In this document: positions 1-8,587 of the stretch, in pieces
How the letters are laid out: every line of letters starts with the position of its first letter
How positions within the stretch are numbered: position 1 is the stretch's first letter
Assembly: GCA_965250025.1 (NCBI GenBank)
Contig: OZ252283.1
Location: 930,001-994,000, forward strand
Direction of reading: 5' to 3'
Source: CBDDLD01 sp965250025
Lineage (GTDB): Bacteria; Bacteroidota; Bacteroidia; Flavobacteriales; Flavobacteriaceae
Length of the DNA stretch: 64,000 nt
Program-made: the position numbers and the translations under genes
Notes under the pieces: generated by a model
Seen by the model: only the letters and a program-made list of their open reading frames with translations
The model's database searches: none
What the model was told of the DNA's origin: nothing

Positions 1-1073
1 ATATCCTTAAACAGTTCCAAAGCTTTTGTAGCCAACTGCGTGGTTAAACGTTCAATATAATAGCTGCCATCAGCAACATTATGCACTTTATCAAAGTAAC
101 TTTCGTGTTTTAGGACCAACAGCTGATTTCTGGAAATACGCTCGCCAAAATCATTACTGTGGTGGTAGATGTCGTCGTAGGGTGTATTGATAACCTCGTC
201 CGATCCGCCTACAATAGCACTCATACATTCTGTGGTTGTGCGTAGCATGTTGGTATTGTAATCGTACAGGGTTTTATTGCGTTTGGTTGGTGTAGTAACG
301 ATATGGCAATGGCTCGAATAACCGTACTCAGCTGCCAAGGTTTGCCATAACAATCGTAAGGCTCTGAGTTTGGCGATCTCAAAAAAGTAATTGGTGCCTA
401 CCGCAGTTTTAAAGGTGACTTTTAAGGCGGCCTTTTGATCCTTAGTCATCAGGGTATCCAAATGGTTGAGATACTCGTTGGCATGTGCCATACCATAAGC
501 CAGTTGCTGTACGATGGAAGCTCCGGCATTCTGATACAAGCTCATATCCACACTCAGCTGTTGCGTTTGTTTTACGATGGCTTCAAAGCGTTGGTGATCC
601 GCTTTCAGGTTGTCGTACCAGTTTCCTGTTTTGGCCAGATGGTGAATAATATCGCAATGTATATTGACGGCTTTAAGCCCAGATATCGGGGCTTCCGACA
701 GTGTGTGACCCACAATAGTTACCGGTGTTTTTTCCGGATCAATACCTTTACAAAGTGCGTCCGCATCTGTGGTTTCGGAAGTTACAATAAAGGTAATGCT
801 TTCAGCACCTTTGGTAATGGCTTCCAAGGCGTTTTGGTTGGCTGTAGCGGTGTCTGTCACCTCTACAGCTTGTCCGATACACCAGGCGCCGGATGGTACG
901 GCTGTGAAAGTTTCAAACTGATCGGCATGGTAAAAGGGTTTTACGTCAATGCCTTCATGGGTTTTCCAAATTAAGGTGTCGTTGTAATCGGCACCTTTGA
1001 GATCGACCTGAATCTTTTGTTTCCATGTTTTGGAGGAAACGTCTTGAAATTCATCAAATAGCGGTTTACTCAT
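1..1073 (-). CDS. mutA: Methylmalonyl-CoA mutase small subunit, N-terminal part (runs off left edge)
   Basis: N-terminal part (about 357 residues) of the small subunit of cobalamin-dependent methylmalonyl-CoA mutase, which with the large subunit interconverts methylmalonyl-CoA and succinyl-CoA in propionate metabolism. The segments DLKGADYNDTLIWKT near residue 25 and NMLRTTTECMSA near residue 275 fit the mutase TIM barrel. The C-terminal part lies outside the window, so loss of B12 binding, usual for small subunits, cannot be checked. The ATG at 1073 overlaps the stop of the upstream FtsB-like gene by 8 nt, so it probably forms an operon with that gene and uridine kinase. The family call is firm; small rather than large subunit is inferred from sequence resemblance. 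Confidence 0.88.
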   Translation of the reverse strand, partial: MSKPLFDEFQDVSSKTWKQKIQVDLKGADYNDTLIWKTHEGIDVKPFYHADQFETFTAVPSGAWCIGQAVEVTDTATANQNALEAITKGAESITFIVTSETTDADALCKGIDPEKTPVTIVGHTLSEAPISGLKAVNIHCDIIHHLAKTGNWYDNLKADHQRFEAIVKQTQQLSVDMSLYQNAGASIVQQLAYGMAHANEYLNHLDTLMTKDQKAALKVTFKTAVGTNYFFEIAKLRALRLLWQTLAAEYGYSSHCHIVTTPTKRNKTLYDYNTNMLRTTTECMSAIVGGSDEVINTPYDDIYHHSNDFGERISRNQLLVLKHESYFDKVHNVADGSYYIERLTTQLATKALELFKD

Positions 1074-1392
1074 CGTTATGTTGTTTTGCTATGCTGTCCT
1101 CGTATTCTATGATATAGATTTCTTCGTCCGGACGTTTCATATAATAGGTTTCTCGGGCCATTTTTTCCACACCTTCTTCGGTGCTCAATTCCTTAATGGC
1201 CTTATTGTCTTTTTCCATTTCGTTACGGTAGTAGGCTTTTTCTTTTTCGAGCGCTTCAATATCCGAATTCAAGTCCCGGTGCAATAACCAGGAATGTGCA
1301 TCAAAGAAGATCATCCACACAGCAAAGCCTATGAGCGATAGCACGTAGATGTTCTTAAAAGGTTTCAGGTATTTACGCTTAAATTTTGCCAT
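1066..1392 (-). CDS. FtsB/DivIC-like septum formation initiator protein
   Basis: Small bitopic cell-division protein of 108 residues. A basic N-terminus is followed by one membrane segment at about residues 15-32, then a charged coiled coil at about 38-72 and a short C-terminal region containing ARETYYMKRPDEE, the arrangement of the FtsB/DivIC family that links FtsL and FtsQ in the divisome. It lies between uridine kinase (one-base TAATG overlap at 1392) and methylmalonyl-CoA mutase (8-nt overlap), so the three genes are translationally coupled. The same order is common in Flavobacteriaceae as far as I recall. The exact divisome role in this phylum is less studied. Confidence 0.85.
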   Translation of the reverse strand: MAKFKRKYLKPFKNIYVLSLIGFAVWMIFFDAHSWLLHRDLNSDIEALEKEKAYYRNEMEKDNKAIKELSTEEGVEKMARETYYMKRPDEEIYIIEYEDSIAKQHNDE

Positions 1393-1997
1393 TATAATCG
1401 TTCGCTAATGATGGTTTTTACAATGTCAACGGCTACCGTATTGTACCTATTGTTCGGAATGATGATATCTGCATATTCCTTCATAGGTTCTATAAACTGC
1501 TGATGCATGGGCTTTAACGTGTTCTGATATCGGGTCAGTACTTCATCGATATCCCTGCCACGCTCACTGATGTCGCGTTTTAAACGTCGAATCAGGCGCT
1601 CATCACTATCAGCATGTACAAATATTTTAATGTCAAACAGATCTCTAATTTCCGGGTTGGTAAGGATTAAAATGCCTTCCACAATAATTACTTTTCTAGG
1701 CTGAGTAAGCACAGTATCTCCGGTACGGTTATGCTTTACAAACGAGTATACCGGCTGCTCTATACTTTCTCCTTCCCGGAGTGCGTTAAGGTGATTGACC
1801 AGCAGATCAAAGTCTATGGATCTGGGATGATCGAAGTTAATATTCACACGCTCTTCATAACTGAGGTGTGACGTGTCTTTATAATACGAATCCTGAGATA
1901 TGACCACAACTTCGCCTTCCGGCAGTTCATTCAAAAGCTTGTTTACTACTGTGGTTTTTCCACATCCTGTTCCTCCGGCAATTCCTATAATGAGCAT
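1392..1997 (-). CDS. udk: Uridine kinase
   Basis: Cytosolic pyrimidine-salvage enzyme that phosphorylates uridine and cytidine to UMP and CMP. At 201 residues it matches the usual length. The Walker A loop GGTGCGKTT is at residues 8-16, followed by QDSYYKD and NFDHPRSIDFDLL, the nucleoside-binding part of the uridine kinase/phosphoribulokinase superfamily, and by an arginine-rich lid (RRLKRDISERGRD). The stop codon shares one base with the start of the FtsB-like gene (TAATG), indicating coupled translation. First gene of the udk-ftsB-like-mutA unit. Confidence 0.95.
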   Translation of the reverse strand: MLIIGIAGGTGCGKTTVVNKLLNELPEGEVVVISQDSYYKDTSHLSYEERVNINFDHPRSIDFDLLVNHLNALREGESIEQPVYSFVKHNRTGDTVLTQPRKVIIVEGILILTNPEIRDLFDIKIFVHADSDERLIRRLKRDISERGRDIDEVLTRYQNTLKPMHQQFIEPMKEYADIIIPNNRYNTVAVDIVKTIISERL

Positions 1998-2041
1998 TAA
2001 TTGATCTGTTAAATTGGTCTTGCAAAGTTAGACAATTCCAC

Positions 2042-2476
2042 CTATTTTTTACTGACTTTTATCACTTCTTCAGGCGTGATGGCTTTACTGTAACTATTAC
2101 CCCAACTATTATTAATATAATTCATAACATCCGCTACTTCTTCATCGGATAAGCCTAAGGGCGACATGATACTGTTATACGTAGTACCATTGACCACGAT
2201 CTCGCCAGACATACCATATTTTACGGCGCGGATACTCTCGGTCTGATGCTGTTCTAAGTAGTCAGAATCGGCCAGTGGGGGAAATGCTTTCGGGACACCT
2301 TCACCGTTGGGCATATGACAAGTGATACACATGTCATTGTATACGGCTTTACCACGCTGCATACTTTCCTTAAGGGGTGATGTGCCATAACTATCGGTTT
2401 GCTGCTTGGCCTTAGAGTTGCAAGCGAATATGAGGGTTGTTGCCAGTACAAGGCAGATGAAAATGTGTTTAGTCAT
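2042..2476 (-). CDS. Mono-haem cytochrome c lipoprotein
   Basis: Envelope electron-transfer protein of 144 residues. A lipoprotein signal ends at Cys19 (LIFAC), so the protein is probably anchored in a membrane. The haem motif CITCH is at residues 50-54, followed by MPNGEGVPKAFPPL, typical of class I cytochromes c, and a likely distal Met in NSIMSPLG near residue 104. Its start overlaps the 3' end of the PQQ-type sugar dehydrogenase gene by 8 nt, so it is a plausible electron acceptor for that dehydrogenase. That pairing is inferred from context. Confidence 0.88.
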   Translation of the reverse strand: MTKHIFICLVLATTLIFACNSKAKQQTDSYGTSPLKESMQRGKAVYNDMCITCHMPNGEGVPKAFPPLADSDYLEQHQTESIRAVKYGMSGEIVVNGTTYNSIMSPLGLSDEEVADVMNYINNSWGNSYSKAITPEEVIKVSKK

Positions 2477-3572
2477 GACGTATCAGTTTTACGATGCCTA
2501 AATTTTCAATACCGACATAGATATAACCATCCGGGCCTTGTTCTACGGAACGTACCCTTCCGAGACCTTCCAGTAGGCGCTCTTCTTTGATGACTTTGTT
2601 GTCTTTTAGGGTACACTTATTAAGGTACTGAAACTTTAAGGAGCCTATGAGTAAATTGCCATTCCAATCGCCGTATTTATCACTGTCAATAAATGCCATA
2701 CCGCTTGGTGCTATGGATGGATCCCAATAGTGTAGGGGTTGTTCCATACCTTCCTGAGCAGTTTTATCGGTGAATTTTGTGCCACTGTAGTTGATGCCAT
2801 AGCTGATAACCGGCCATCCGTAATTTTTTCCGGCAGCTATAATATTGATCTCATCACCACCTCGGGGACCGTGTTCGTGGGTCCAGAGGGCTCCGGTTTT
2901 TGGATGTATGGTCATGCCTTGTGGATTTCGATGACCGTAGGAGTAAATCGCTGTTTTGGCTTCAGGGGTATTGATGAAGGGGTTGTCTTTAGGAACCGAA
3001 CCATCGTCATTAAGGCGGTATATTTTTCCGCAATCTCGGGTAATGTCCTGTGGATTAATATCCCGACTGCCACGATCGCCAATAGAAAAATACAGTTTGC
3101 CATGCTGGTCAAATGCCAGTCTGGAGCCAAAATGCTGTCCCTTTCTGCTATTGGGTTCTGCTTTGTACAGGACTTTATGATCGGTGAGGGTGTTTTGGTT
3201 AAATGTGGCCCGCATAATGGTTGTATTCCCGCCATTGCCTTCTCCCGTTGAAGAGGCATAGGACAGATATAACCACCGGTTTTCTATAAAATTAGGATGC
3301 AATACAATGTCCATTAGACCGCCTTGACCTCTGACATATATTTCCGGAAGACCTTTGACCTTAATGATCTTGCCAGCTTTAAAATGAAGAAGTTCGCCAT
3401 GCTTTTCTGTAATAAGCATCGCACCATCGGGTAGAAATGTAAAGCCCCAGGGAATGACCAGATTGGGCACAACAACTTCATGGTCTTTAAGGGTTTTTTC
3501 TGGGGTTTTATTCTGCGCACAGGTCAGTAAACAAATTAAGAACAGACAGAATAGGGATGGCTTTATAGTCAT
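2469..3572 (-). CDS. PQQ-dependent sugar dehydrogenase (GSDH family) lipoprotein
   Basis: Predicted periplasmic or membrane-anchored aldose dehydrogenase of the soluble PQQ glucose/sorbosone dehydrogenase beta-propeller family, 367 residues. A lipoprotein signal ends at Cys18 (LLTC). Family motifs are IPWGFTFLPDG near residue 40, GGLMDIVLHPNF near 85, HRNPQGMTIHP near 215 and HEHGPRGGDEIN near 232, where conserved His and Arg residues lie near the PQQ site. It oxidises sugars and passes electrons on, here perhaps to the overlapping cytochrome c gene. The substrate cannot be named, and PQQ synthesis genes are not in the window. Confidence 0.88.
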   Translation of the reverse strand: MTIKPSLFCLFLICLLTCAQNKTPEKTLKDHEVVVPNLVIPWGFTFLPDGAMLITEKHGELLHFKAGKIIKVKGLPEIYVRGQGGLMDIVLHPNFIENRWLYLSYASSTGEGNGGNTTIMRATFNQNTLTDHKVLYKAEPNSRKGQHFGSRLAFDQHGKLYFSIGDRGSRDINPQDITRDCGKIYRLNDDGSVPKDNPFINTPEAKTAIYSYGHRNPQGMTIHPKTGALWTHEHGPRGGDEINIIAAGKNYGWPVISYGINYSGTKFTDKTAQEGMEQPLHYWDPSIAPSGMAFIDSDKYGDWNGNLLIGSLKFQYLNKCTLKDNKVIKEERLLEGLGRVRSVEQGPDGYIYVGIENLGIVKLIRHD

Positions 3573-3605
3573 ACAAAAGGTTTAAACTTTAAAGTTATAA
3601 AAACC

Positions 3606-3637
3606 TTGTCAGTTTATAAAGAAAAAGTATATATTTG
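3606..3637 (+). promoter_or_regulatory. Bacteroidota-type promoter before the tRNA-Pro locus
   Basis: A TTG at 3606-3608 and TATATTTG at 3630-3637 are separated by 21 bp, close to the TTG-N19-TAnnTTTG consensus of the Bacteroidota main sigma factor. It points at the degenerate tRNA-Pro copy and, 136 bp downstream, the intact tRNA-Pro, so both may be in one transcript. Confidence 0.6.
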
Positions 3638-3658
3638 CAATCCGTTTTTCGGGAAGTA

Positions 3659-3736
3659 CCACGCATAGCGTGGCAAGTCTCAGCTAGTTATTGTGCTGTG
3701 TTTGGGACGCGGAGGTCGTCACGCTTACAGCGTGAC
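3659..3736 (+). pseudogene. Degenerate tRNA-Pro copy flanked by two short palindromes
   Basis: Positions 3700-3718 repeat 19 nt of the anticodon arm and variable region of the intact tRNA-Pro at 3773, and the preceding D-arm region is recognisably similar with several substitutions. The acceptor and T arms are gone. In their place are two perfect short hairpins, CCACGC/GCGTGG at 3659-3673 and GTCACGC/GCGTGAC at 3718-3736. It cannot fold as a functional tRNA. It is either a decayed tandem duplicate or a tRNA-derived repeat. Confidence 0.7.
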
Positions 3737-3772
3737 CACTCCAAACCATAAACGATATATAGATGACCACTT

Positions 3773-3850
3773 CGGGGTGTAGCGTAGCCCGGTTATCGCG
3801 CCGCGTTTGGGACGCGGAGGTCGCAGGTTCGAATCCTGCCACCCCGACCA
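3773..3850 (+). tRNA. tRNA-Pro (anticodon TGG)
   Basis: Complete cloverleaf with encoded CCA end. The acceptor stem CGGGGTG (3773-3779) pairs with CACCCCG (3840-3846), the discriminator base is A3847 and CCA is at 3848-3850. The anticodon arm is CCGCG/CGCGG with loop TTTGGGA, giving anticodon TGG for proline. The T arm carries GTTCGAATC. A strong hairpin terminator follows directly. Confidence 0.97.
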
Positions 3851-3853
3851 AGT

Positions 3854-3886
3854 AAGTCCAATCACTTTTGTGATTGGACTTTTTTA
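3854..3886 (+). terminator. Intrinsic terminator after tRNA-Pro
   Basis: A perfect 12-bp stem, AAGTCCAATCAC with GTGATTGGACTT, has a 4-nt loop and runs into a T tract. It ends the tRNA-Pro transcript. The stretch from here to 4038 holds no recognisable gene. Confidence 0.9.
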
Positions 3887-4038
3887 TTTGTAGAACAGCA
3901 AGCATCACTTCTTTGTTGAAGGCAAATAAAAAATAACACAGTTATCCTGTCACAACTAAAATTAAAGCATTCTAATTAATAAACGAGCAAGTCATTATAT
4001 ATTTGTAACTGCAGTTGTACTAACAATCATTTATACAA

Positions 4039-4584
4039 ATGAAACCTTCAGAAAGAACATATAAACTCAAATCTGGGCATTTAGTTTCAATCCGAGTCCC
4101 TAATAAAAGTGAAGCATTCGATTTGATCACATTGAAAAGAGATTATATTAAAAGTACGACCACATTACCTTGGACTTTAGATGAATACGCTATAGATATT
4201 GATAAAGAAGCGGCTTTGATAGCGGATTATTATAATAGTGAAAATAGCATATTGCTAGTTGCTGAATATAATGACAAACTTATTGGTAATATTGACATTA
4301 CTGGAAGTACCAGAAAAAAAATGCATCATACAGCAATGTTGGGCATGGGCATAAAGGAAGAATGGAGAAATGAAGGTTTAGGGAAAATCCTGATTGAATG
4401 TGTTTTGGATTGGGCAAAACAACATTCAGAACTTAAAATTATCTGGTTAGATGTATATGCATCTAATGTATTGGGAGTTAATCTCTATAAAAAAATGGGA
4501 TTCGAAGTTAGTGGTGTTGTAAAAGATTTCTTTTTGGAAGGACACGCATACATCGATAAAATACAAATGTATAAGCATCTATGA
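4039..4584 (+). CDS. GNAT-family N-acetyltransferase
   Basis: Cytosolic acetyl-CoA-dependent acetyltransferase, 181 residues, near the typical size for the fold. The acetyl-CoA-binding motif A is visible as GIKEEWRNEGLGKIL (near residue 112), with the R/Q-x-x-G-x-G/A pattern as RNEGLG. The C-terminal WLDVYASNVLGVNLYKKMGF is the usual motif B region. The acceptor substrate cannot be deduced; relatives act on protein N-termini, amino sugars or antibiotics. It is a single gene read in the same direction as the hydrolase 80 bp downstream. Confidence 0.88.
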   Translation: MKPSERTYKLKSGHLVSIRVPNKSEAFDLITLKRDYIKSTTTLPWTLDEYAIDIDKEAALIADYYNSENSILLVAEYNDKLIGNIDITGSTRKKMHHTAMLGMGIKEEWRNEGLGKILIECVLDWAKQHSELKIIWLDVYASNVLGVNLYKKMGFEVSGVVKDFFLEGHAYIDKIQMYKHL

Positions 4585-4665
4585 ATTAGCATCCTTGTGT
4601 GACAATTCTTAAAAAGCAGCATATCATATCTTTACAAGACACCGTTTGAAGATTAAAATATAGCT

Positions 4666-5529
4666 ATGAAATCAATATATAAAAATAAGCAGGCCAAGGC
4701 GGTAATAATGGCATTATACGAAGAAAAACTAACAGGTTTAAATCTTGAGTATACTGAGTTGGATGTCAATACGTCTTTTGGAACCACAAGGGTAATACAA
4801 ACGGGCAACCCAACCGGTAAAAAAGTAGTGCTGTTTCATGGATTTAGTGCTGGAGCTCCATTAACATTAGAAGCGGTTAAAGCATTAAATAACATTTACT
4901 GCTTCTATGCAATAGATACTATTGGCCAAGCAACAAAAAGTGCTGAAACGGTACTAAGTATTAAGGATGATTCTTTTGGTAAATGGGCCGATGAGGTATT
5001 AAATGGATTAAAAGTAGACGAAGCTAATTTTATTGGGATATCATACGGTGCTTTTATTCTTCAAAAACTAATGATATACAATGCTGAGAGAATTCAAAAA
5101 TGTATTTTTTGTGTACCAAGTGGAATTGTTAGCGGTAATGCCTGGGAAGCAGTTACAAAATTAACCATCCCTCTTATCAAATTTAAATTAAACAAATCGG
5201 ACAAAAATCTTAAAAGGTTTATTAATGCTTTTGCTCCCGAAGATGATGATTTTATCTTTAGATTTCTAAAAGCAATAATGAATGGTGTAAACCTGGATAC
5301 AAGAATCCCCAAATTATTGAAACCTAAAGATGTTCAAAACTTTAATAAGCCTGTTTATATTATTACAGCTTCAGACGATATTTATTTTCCAGATGAAAAA
5401 ATAAGACAACGGAGTGGGCTACTTTTCAAAAACCTTAAAGAAATATACACTTTAAAACCCTCAAAACATATGCCTCCAAAACAAGCTCATGCTGAAATTC
5501 AAAATAAAATTAAGGAATGGGTTGGGTGA
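4666..5529 (+). CDS. Alpha/beta-hydrolase family protein
   Basis: Predicted serine hydrolase, 287 residues. HGF near residue 58 is the oxyanion-hole turn, GISYG places the nucleophile at Ser126, TASDDIYFP near residue 238 is the likely acid position, and the His in SKHMPPKQAH near residue 267 completes the catalytic triad. There is no signal peptide, so it probably acts in the cytoplasm. The substrate is unknown. It lies 69 bp upstream of a membrane-anchored AraC-type regulator in the same direction. Confidence 0.85.
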   Translation: MKSIYKNKQAKAVIMALYEEKLTGLNLEYTELDVNTSFGTTRVIQTGNPTGKKVVLFHGFSAGAPLTLEAVKALNNIYCFYAIDTIGQATKSAETVLSIKDDSFGKWADEVLNGLKVDEANFIGISYGAFILQKLMIYNAERIQKCIFCVPSGIVSGNAWEAVTKLTIPLIKFKLNKSDKNLKRFINAFAPEDDDFIFRFLKAIMNGVNLDTRIPKLLKPKDVQNFNKPVYIITASDDIYFPDEKIRQRSGLLFKNLKEIYTLKPSKHMPPKQAHAEIQNKIKEWVG

Positions 5530-5598
5530 TTTTTTTATGACTGTTAATTTTTTAGGCAATTGTAAAAGAAAGTATATTTTTAGTTAATAATATAACAG

Positions 5599-6714
5599 AT
5601 GACTTTTTATACTATAATAGCACTTATGGCCCTCGGGCAGCTGATAATTTTATTGGTAAATAGTGTAAAGTATCTTAAGAATAATAGCATTTCAAGGTTT
5701 TTTTTATTGCTTCTTTTGTGTTTGGGTTTTATACTTTTTCATGAGCTAATTATTCACAATAGATACATATTAAAAATCCCGCACTTTACATTTACTGGCG
5801 AAGCTCTAACATTAATAATTTGGCCATTAATCTATATTATTTCTAAAAAGATCCTGAATATAAAAGTAAGGCCTTACGATATACTCCATTTGCTGCCCTT
5901 TGTGATTTATTCTGTTTATCGATTTAATGATTATGGCATGCCGGGAATAGATAAGTACAATTTACTTGTAGACTTCTATTCAGAATTAGATTCGGAGCAA
6001 ATATCCGTAAGACCATTTGTACTCAAAAATTTCTTGTGGGATTTTGTTTTATTCAGATTACAACCACTTGTATACATACTAGTCTTATTAAATAGTCTCC
6101 GTTCAAAATTAAAACCAGAGCTCAATTTAGAAGAGAGAAACAGCAAAGTTTGGTTAAGATTACTTATCTATGGGTTTTTACTGCTCTGGATCACAAAGTA
6201 CGTGTTATTTATCTTGGGGTATATTTTTACTCCCATTTCTGTAAAAAACCCAATTGCAATTTTATTTATAGCCATAGAGGTCTTTTTAATTTCTCAGTTA
6301 GCACTAACGGATAAAGAAGGGATTCCCAAGTCATTCATAAAAAAGAAAAAAAGAGGCTCTAAGGCGCTTGAAGAAATAGCGGAAAAGGCAAAAGAATATG
6401 TTATTAATGAAAAGGCTTTTTTGAATTCAGAGTTAACATTACAAAAACTGGCAAAAGTTATAGAGACCAATGCCAATTATCTTTCCAAAGCCATTAATAC
6501 ATACCATGACAAAAGTTTTAGCGATTTTATTAATACCTACAGAATAGGACATGCTAAACAACTTATTCAGCTTGAAGACTATAAGCTATACACCTTGGAA
6601 GCCATTGCCAGAGAAAGTGGTTTTAAATCGGTTTCAACCTTTAACAGATCGTTCTATAAATTAGAAGGAATGACGCCTTCAAACTTTAAAAACAATATGC
6701 AATTCATGAATTGA
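5599..6714 (+). CDS. Membrane-anchored AraC-family transcriptional regulator
   Basis: 371 residues. The N-terminal 235 or so residues are strongly hydrophobic, with several predicted membrane segments, and the C-terminal 100 residues form an AraC-type double helix-turn-helix: LTLQKLAKVIETNANYLSKAI, then LEAIARESGFKSVSTFNRSFYK and the signature GMTPSNFK. This architecture is common in Flavobacteriaceae, where membrane sensing is presumed to control a nearby target. The two PD40 protein genes directly downstream are the likeliest targets, by position only. The signal sensed is unknown. Confidence 0.87.
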   Translation: MTFYTIIALMALGQLIILLVNSVKYLKNNSISRFFLLLLLCLGFILFHELIIHNRYILKIPHFTFTGEALTLIIWPLIYIISKKILNIKVRPYDILHLLPFVIYSVYRFNDYGMPGIDKYNLLVDFYSELDSEQISVRPFVLKNFLWDFVLFRLQPLVYILVLLNSLRSKLKPELNLEERNSKVWLRLLIYGFLLLWITKYVLFILGYIFTPISVKNPIAILFIAIEVFLISQLALTDKEGIPKSFIKKKKRGSKALEEIAEKAKEYVINEKAFLNSELTLQKLAKVIETNANYLSKAINTYHDKSFSDFINTYRIGHAKQLIQLEDYKLYTLEAIARESGFKSVSTFNRSFYKLEGMTPSNFKNNMQFMN

Positions 6715-6788
6715 CTAATTGTTTGAGTGTTTCTTAACATTTTGTTATGAGCTTAGAATCTAGGTTTGCACAAAACAAAACATTAATT

Positions 6789-7640
6789 ATGAAAAGAACA
6801 CTTTTAAAGACATTGTTTATACTATTTTCAATGACTGTATTTTCACAGAAAGATTTTTCTCCAAGGTTTTCAAATAAGGGAGATAAAATAGCATTTTATT
6901 CGTATAGAAATGATGGAGAACCTGAGGTTTTTATTATCGATTCAGATGGGAAAAATCTAAAACAAATTACGCCTTCTGATGGCAAATGGGCCATAGAACC
7001 AAGATGGGCTCTTGACGACAGCACTTTAGGATTTTCTATGGGAAAAGACATGGGGAGCCTAAAAGTGGCAACTTTTCATCTGAAAAGTAAAAAAATGACC
7101 CCTTTGCTTATAAAGGATACAGCGTTTACGCAATTTATGGGAGGTTGGACAATAAAAGGAATTCAATTTGCTCAAAAAGAAGATGGTACTTTAAAATTTT
7201 ACAGTTTCAATACGGCTAACAACAAAACGAAGCACATACAGATCAATGAGTTTAAAAAGTATTTTGTTGTTACCAGCAAAAAATCAAACTATCGTATTAT
7301 CTCTGTAAGTGATGAAGATCAAAAAGGATTATGGATACAGAACAAAGACGGATCCTTAAAAAAAATTACAGAATTGCAAGGTCGAAATATTACGTTTTCA
7401 AAAAACGGCAAACGCATAGTTTTTGATGCCATTGTTAATGATAATGCAGACATATATTCCTTAGATATTGACGGGTCAAACTTAAAAAAGCTTACAAATG
7501 ACCTCGGAAAAGATTATATGCCTTCCCTGGACCCTAAAGGGAATCATATTGTATTTACCTCCTCAAGGTCTGGTGAATCTTTTTTCTTGTACAAGAAGAA
7601 TTTAAAAACCGGAGAAGTAACGCAATTAACAGGATTATGA
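6789..7640 (+). CDS. Secreted TolB-like PD40 beta-propeller protein 1
   Basis: Exported protein of 283 residues with WD40-like PD40 repeats, for example SPRFSNKGDKIAFYSYR and SLDPKGNHIVFTSSRSG. Such repeats form a TolB-like beta-propeller that usually mediates protein contacts in the periplasm or at the surface. An in-frame ATG exists at 6747, but the ATG at 6789 begins a clean signal peptide (MKRTLLKTLFILF, cleavage near VFSQ), so I chose 6789. Its stop overlaps the start of a second PD40 gene by 4 nt (ATGA), so the two are translationally coupled and may form a complex. Confidence 0.85.
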   Translation: MKRTLLKTLFILFSMTVFSQKDFSPRFSNKGDKIAFYSYRNDGEPEVFIIDSDGKNLKQITPSDGKWAIEPRWALDDSTLGFSMGKDMGSLKVATFHLKSKKMTPLLIKDTAFTQFMGGWTIKGIQFAQKEDGTLKFYSFNTANNKTKHIQINEFKKYFVVTSKKSNYRIISVSDEDQKGLWIQNKDGSLKKITELQGRNITFSKNGKRIVFDAIVNDNADIYSLDIDGSNLKKLTNDLGKDYMPSLDPKGNHIVFTSSRSGESFFLYKKNLKTGEVTQLTGL

Positions 7641-8491
7641 GAAAAAAGGTACTACTCATAATACCCTTTTTAGTCCTTGCAGCACATTGTTATTCTCAAG
7701 AGTATGAAGTTTTGTTTGCTAAACAAGCTAGCGCTAATGGTAGCATACATTTAATTGACAAATTAGGGAAAACGAGTTTAATTACTAAAAGTAGTAGAAA
7801 GGATGCTACTCCGGTAATGTCTCCAAATGGAAAATATATTGTGTTCACTTCCGAACGTGTTGGTTGGTGGAAGATATGGTTGATGAATTTAAAAGAAAAT
7901 ACATTCAAACAGTTAACAAATTCAGGTAACGCAGAATACTTTCCGTCTTGGTCTCCCGATGGAAAATACATTCTTTTTATCTCTTCCAGAAATGGAAATG
8001 CACAAGTGTTTAGAATGAATTTGCAAGGCGGCGATCTTCAAAACTTAACTCCAGATGCTAAATCTTATGCATACCCTTCCTGGGGGATTGATAATAAGAT
8101 TTATTATTCAGTAAGGATAGATGGCACTTATCAGTTAGCGAAAATGAATCCGGATGGGTCTGCTAAAGCGATCATCACAACAGGAAAGGGAAATAAGCTA
8201 ATGCCACAATTGTCTAATAATAAAAAGAAAATACTTTACTATGGTGATGAAAGTGGCAATGTTAATATCCATGTGCTTCATGTACACTCTAAAGTTGTGA
8301 AACAGTTAACGGATCACACTCTTAATGATATGAGAGGAAGGTGGTCTTATGACGATAAAAAAATAGTTTTTGAACGTGGCGATAAAAAGAATAATCAGCA
8401 TGTATATATGATGAATTTTGATGGCAGTGATATCGTCAAGCTTACACAATCTGGTTATAACTATTACCCTTCTTTTTTACCTTACAGATAA
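7637..8491 (+). CDS. Secreted TolB-like PD40 beta-propeller protein 2
   Basis: 284 residues, with a signal peptide (MRKKVLLIIPFLVLAAHCYSQ) followed by about five PD40 repeats with the typical S-P-D-G-K-x-I-x-F pattern, such as SWSPDGKYILFISSRNG. It resembles the preceding gene in design but not closely in sequence, so this is an old paralogue pair or two related subunits. It is coupled to that gene by a 4-nt overlap and ended by a strong bidirectional terminator. The molecular role is unknown. Confidence 0.85.
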   Translation: MRKKVLLIIPFLVLAAHCYSQEYEVLFAKQASANGSIHLIDKLGKTSLITKSSRKDATPVMSPNGKYIVFTSERVGWWKIWLMNLKENTFKQLTNSGNAEYFPSWSPDGKYILFISSRNGNAQVFRMNLQGGDLQNLTPDAKSYAYPSWGIDNKIYYSVRIDGTYQLAKMNPDGSAKAIITTGKGNKLMPQLSNNKKKILYYGDESGNVNIHVLHVHSKVVKQLTDHTLNDMRGRWSYDDKKIVFERGDKKNNQHVYMMNFDGSDIVKLTQSGYNYYPSFLPYR

Positions 8492-8522
8492 GAGCTAAAG
8501 ATTTCCTCTCAAGAAGGAATAT

Positions 8523-8566
8523 AAAAAGACTGAAAACCCTTTTACAAGGAGCATTCAGTCTTTTTA
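8523..8566. terminator. Bidirectional terminator between PD40 operon and adhesin operon A
   Basis: A 12-bp perfect stem (AAAAAGACTGAA with TTCAGTCTTTTT) has an A-run on one side and a T-run on the other. It can end the plus-strand PD40 genes and the minus-strand adhesin operon A, which meet here tail to tail. Confidence 0.85.
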
Positions 8567-8587
8567 TAAATGATATAATTTTAGTAA

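Noticed and set aside
435..974. 179-codon plus-strand frame opposite methylmalonyl-CoA mutase
   Set aside because: It is a shadow of the conserved mutase coding sequence.
3684..3908. 74-codon reading frame antisense to tRNA-Pro with a GFEPATSAS motif
   Set aside because: It is the complement of the tRNA-Pro and its degenerate copy, a well-known false protein; the repeated SASQT words mirror the duplicated anticodon arm.
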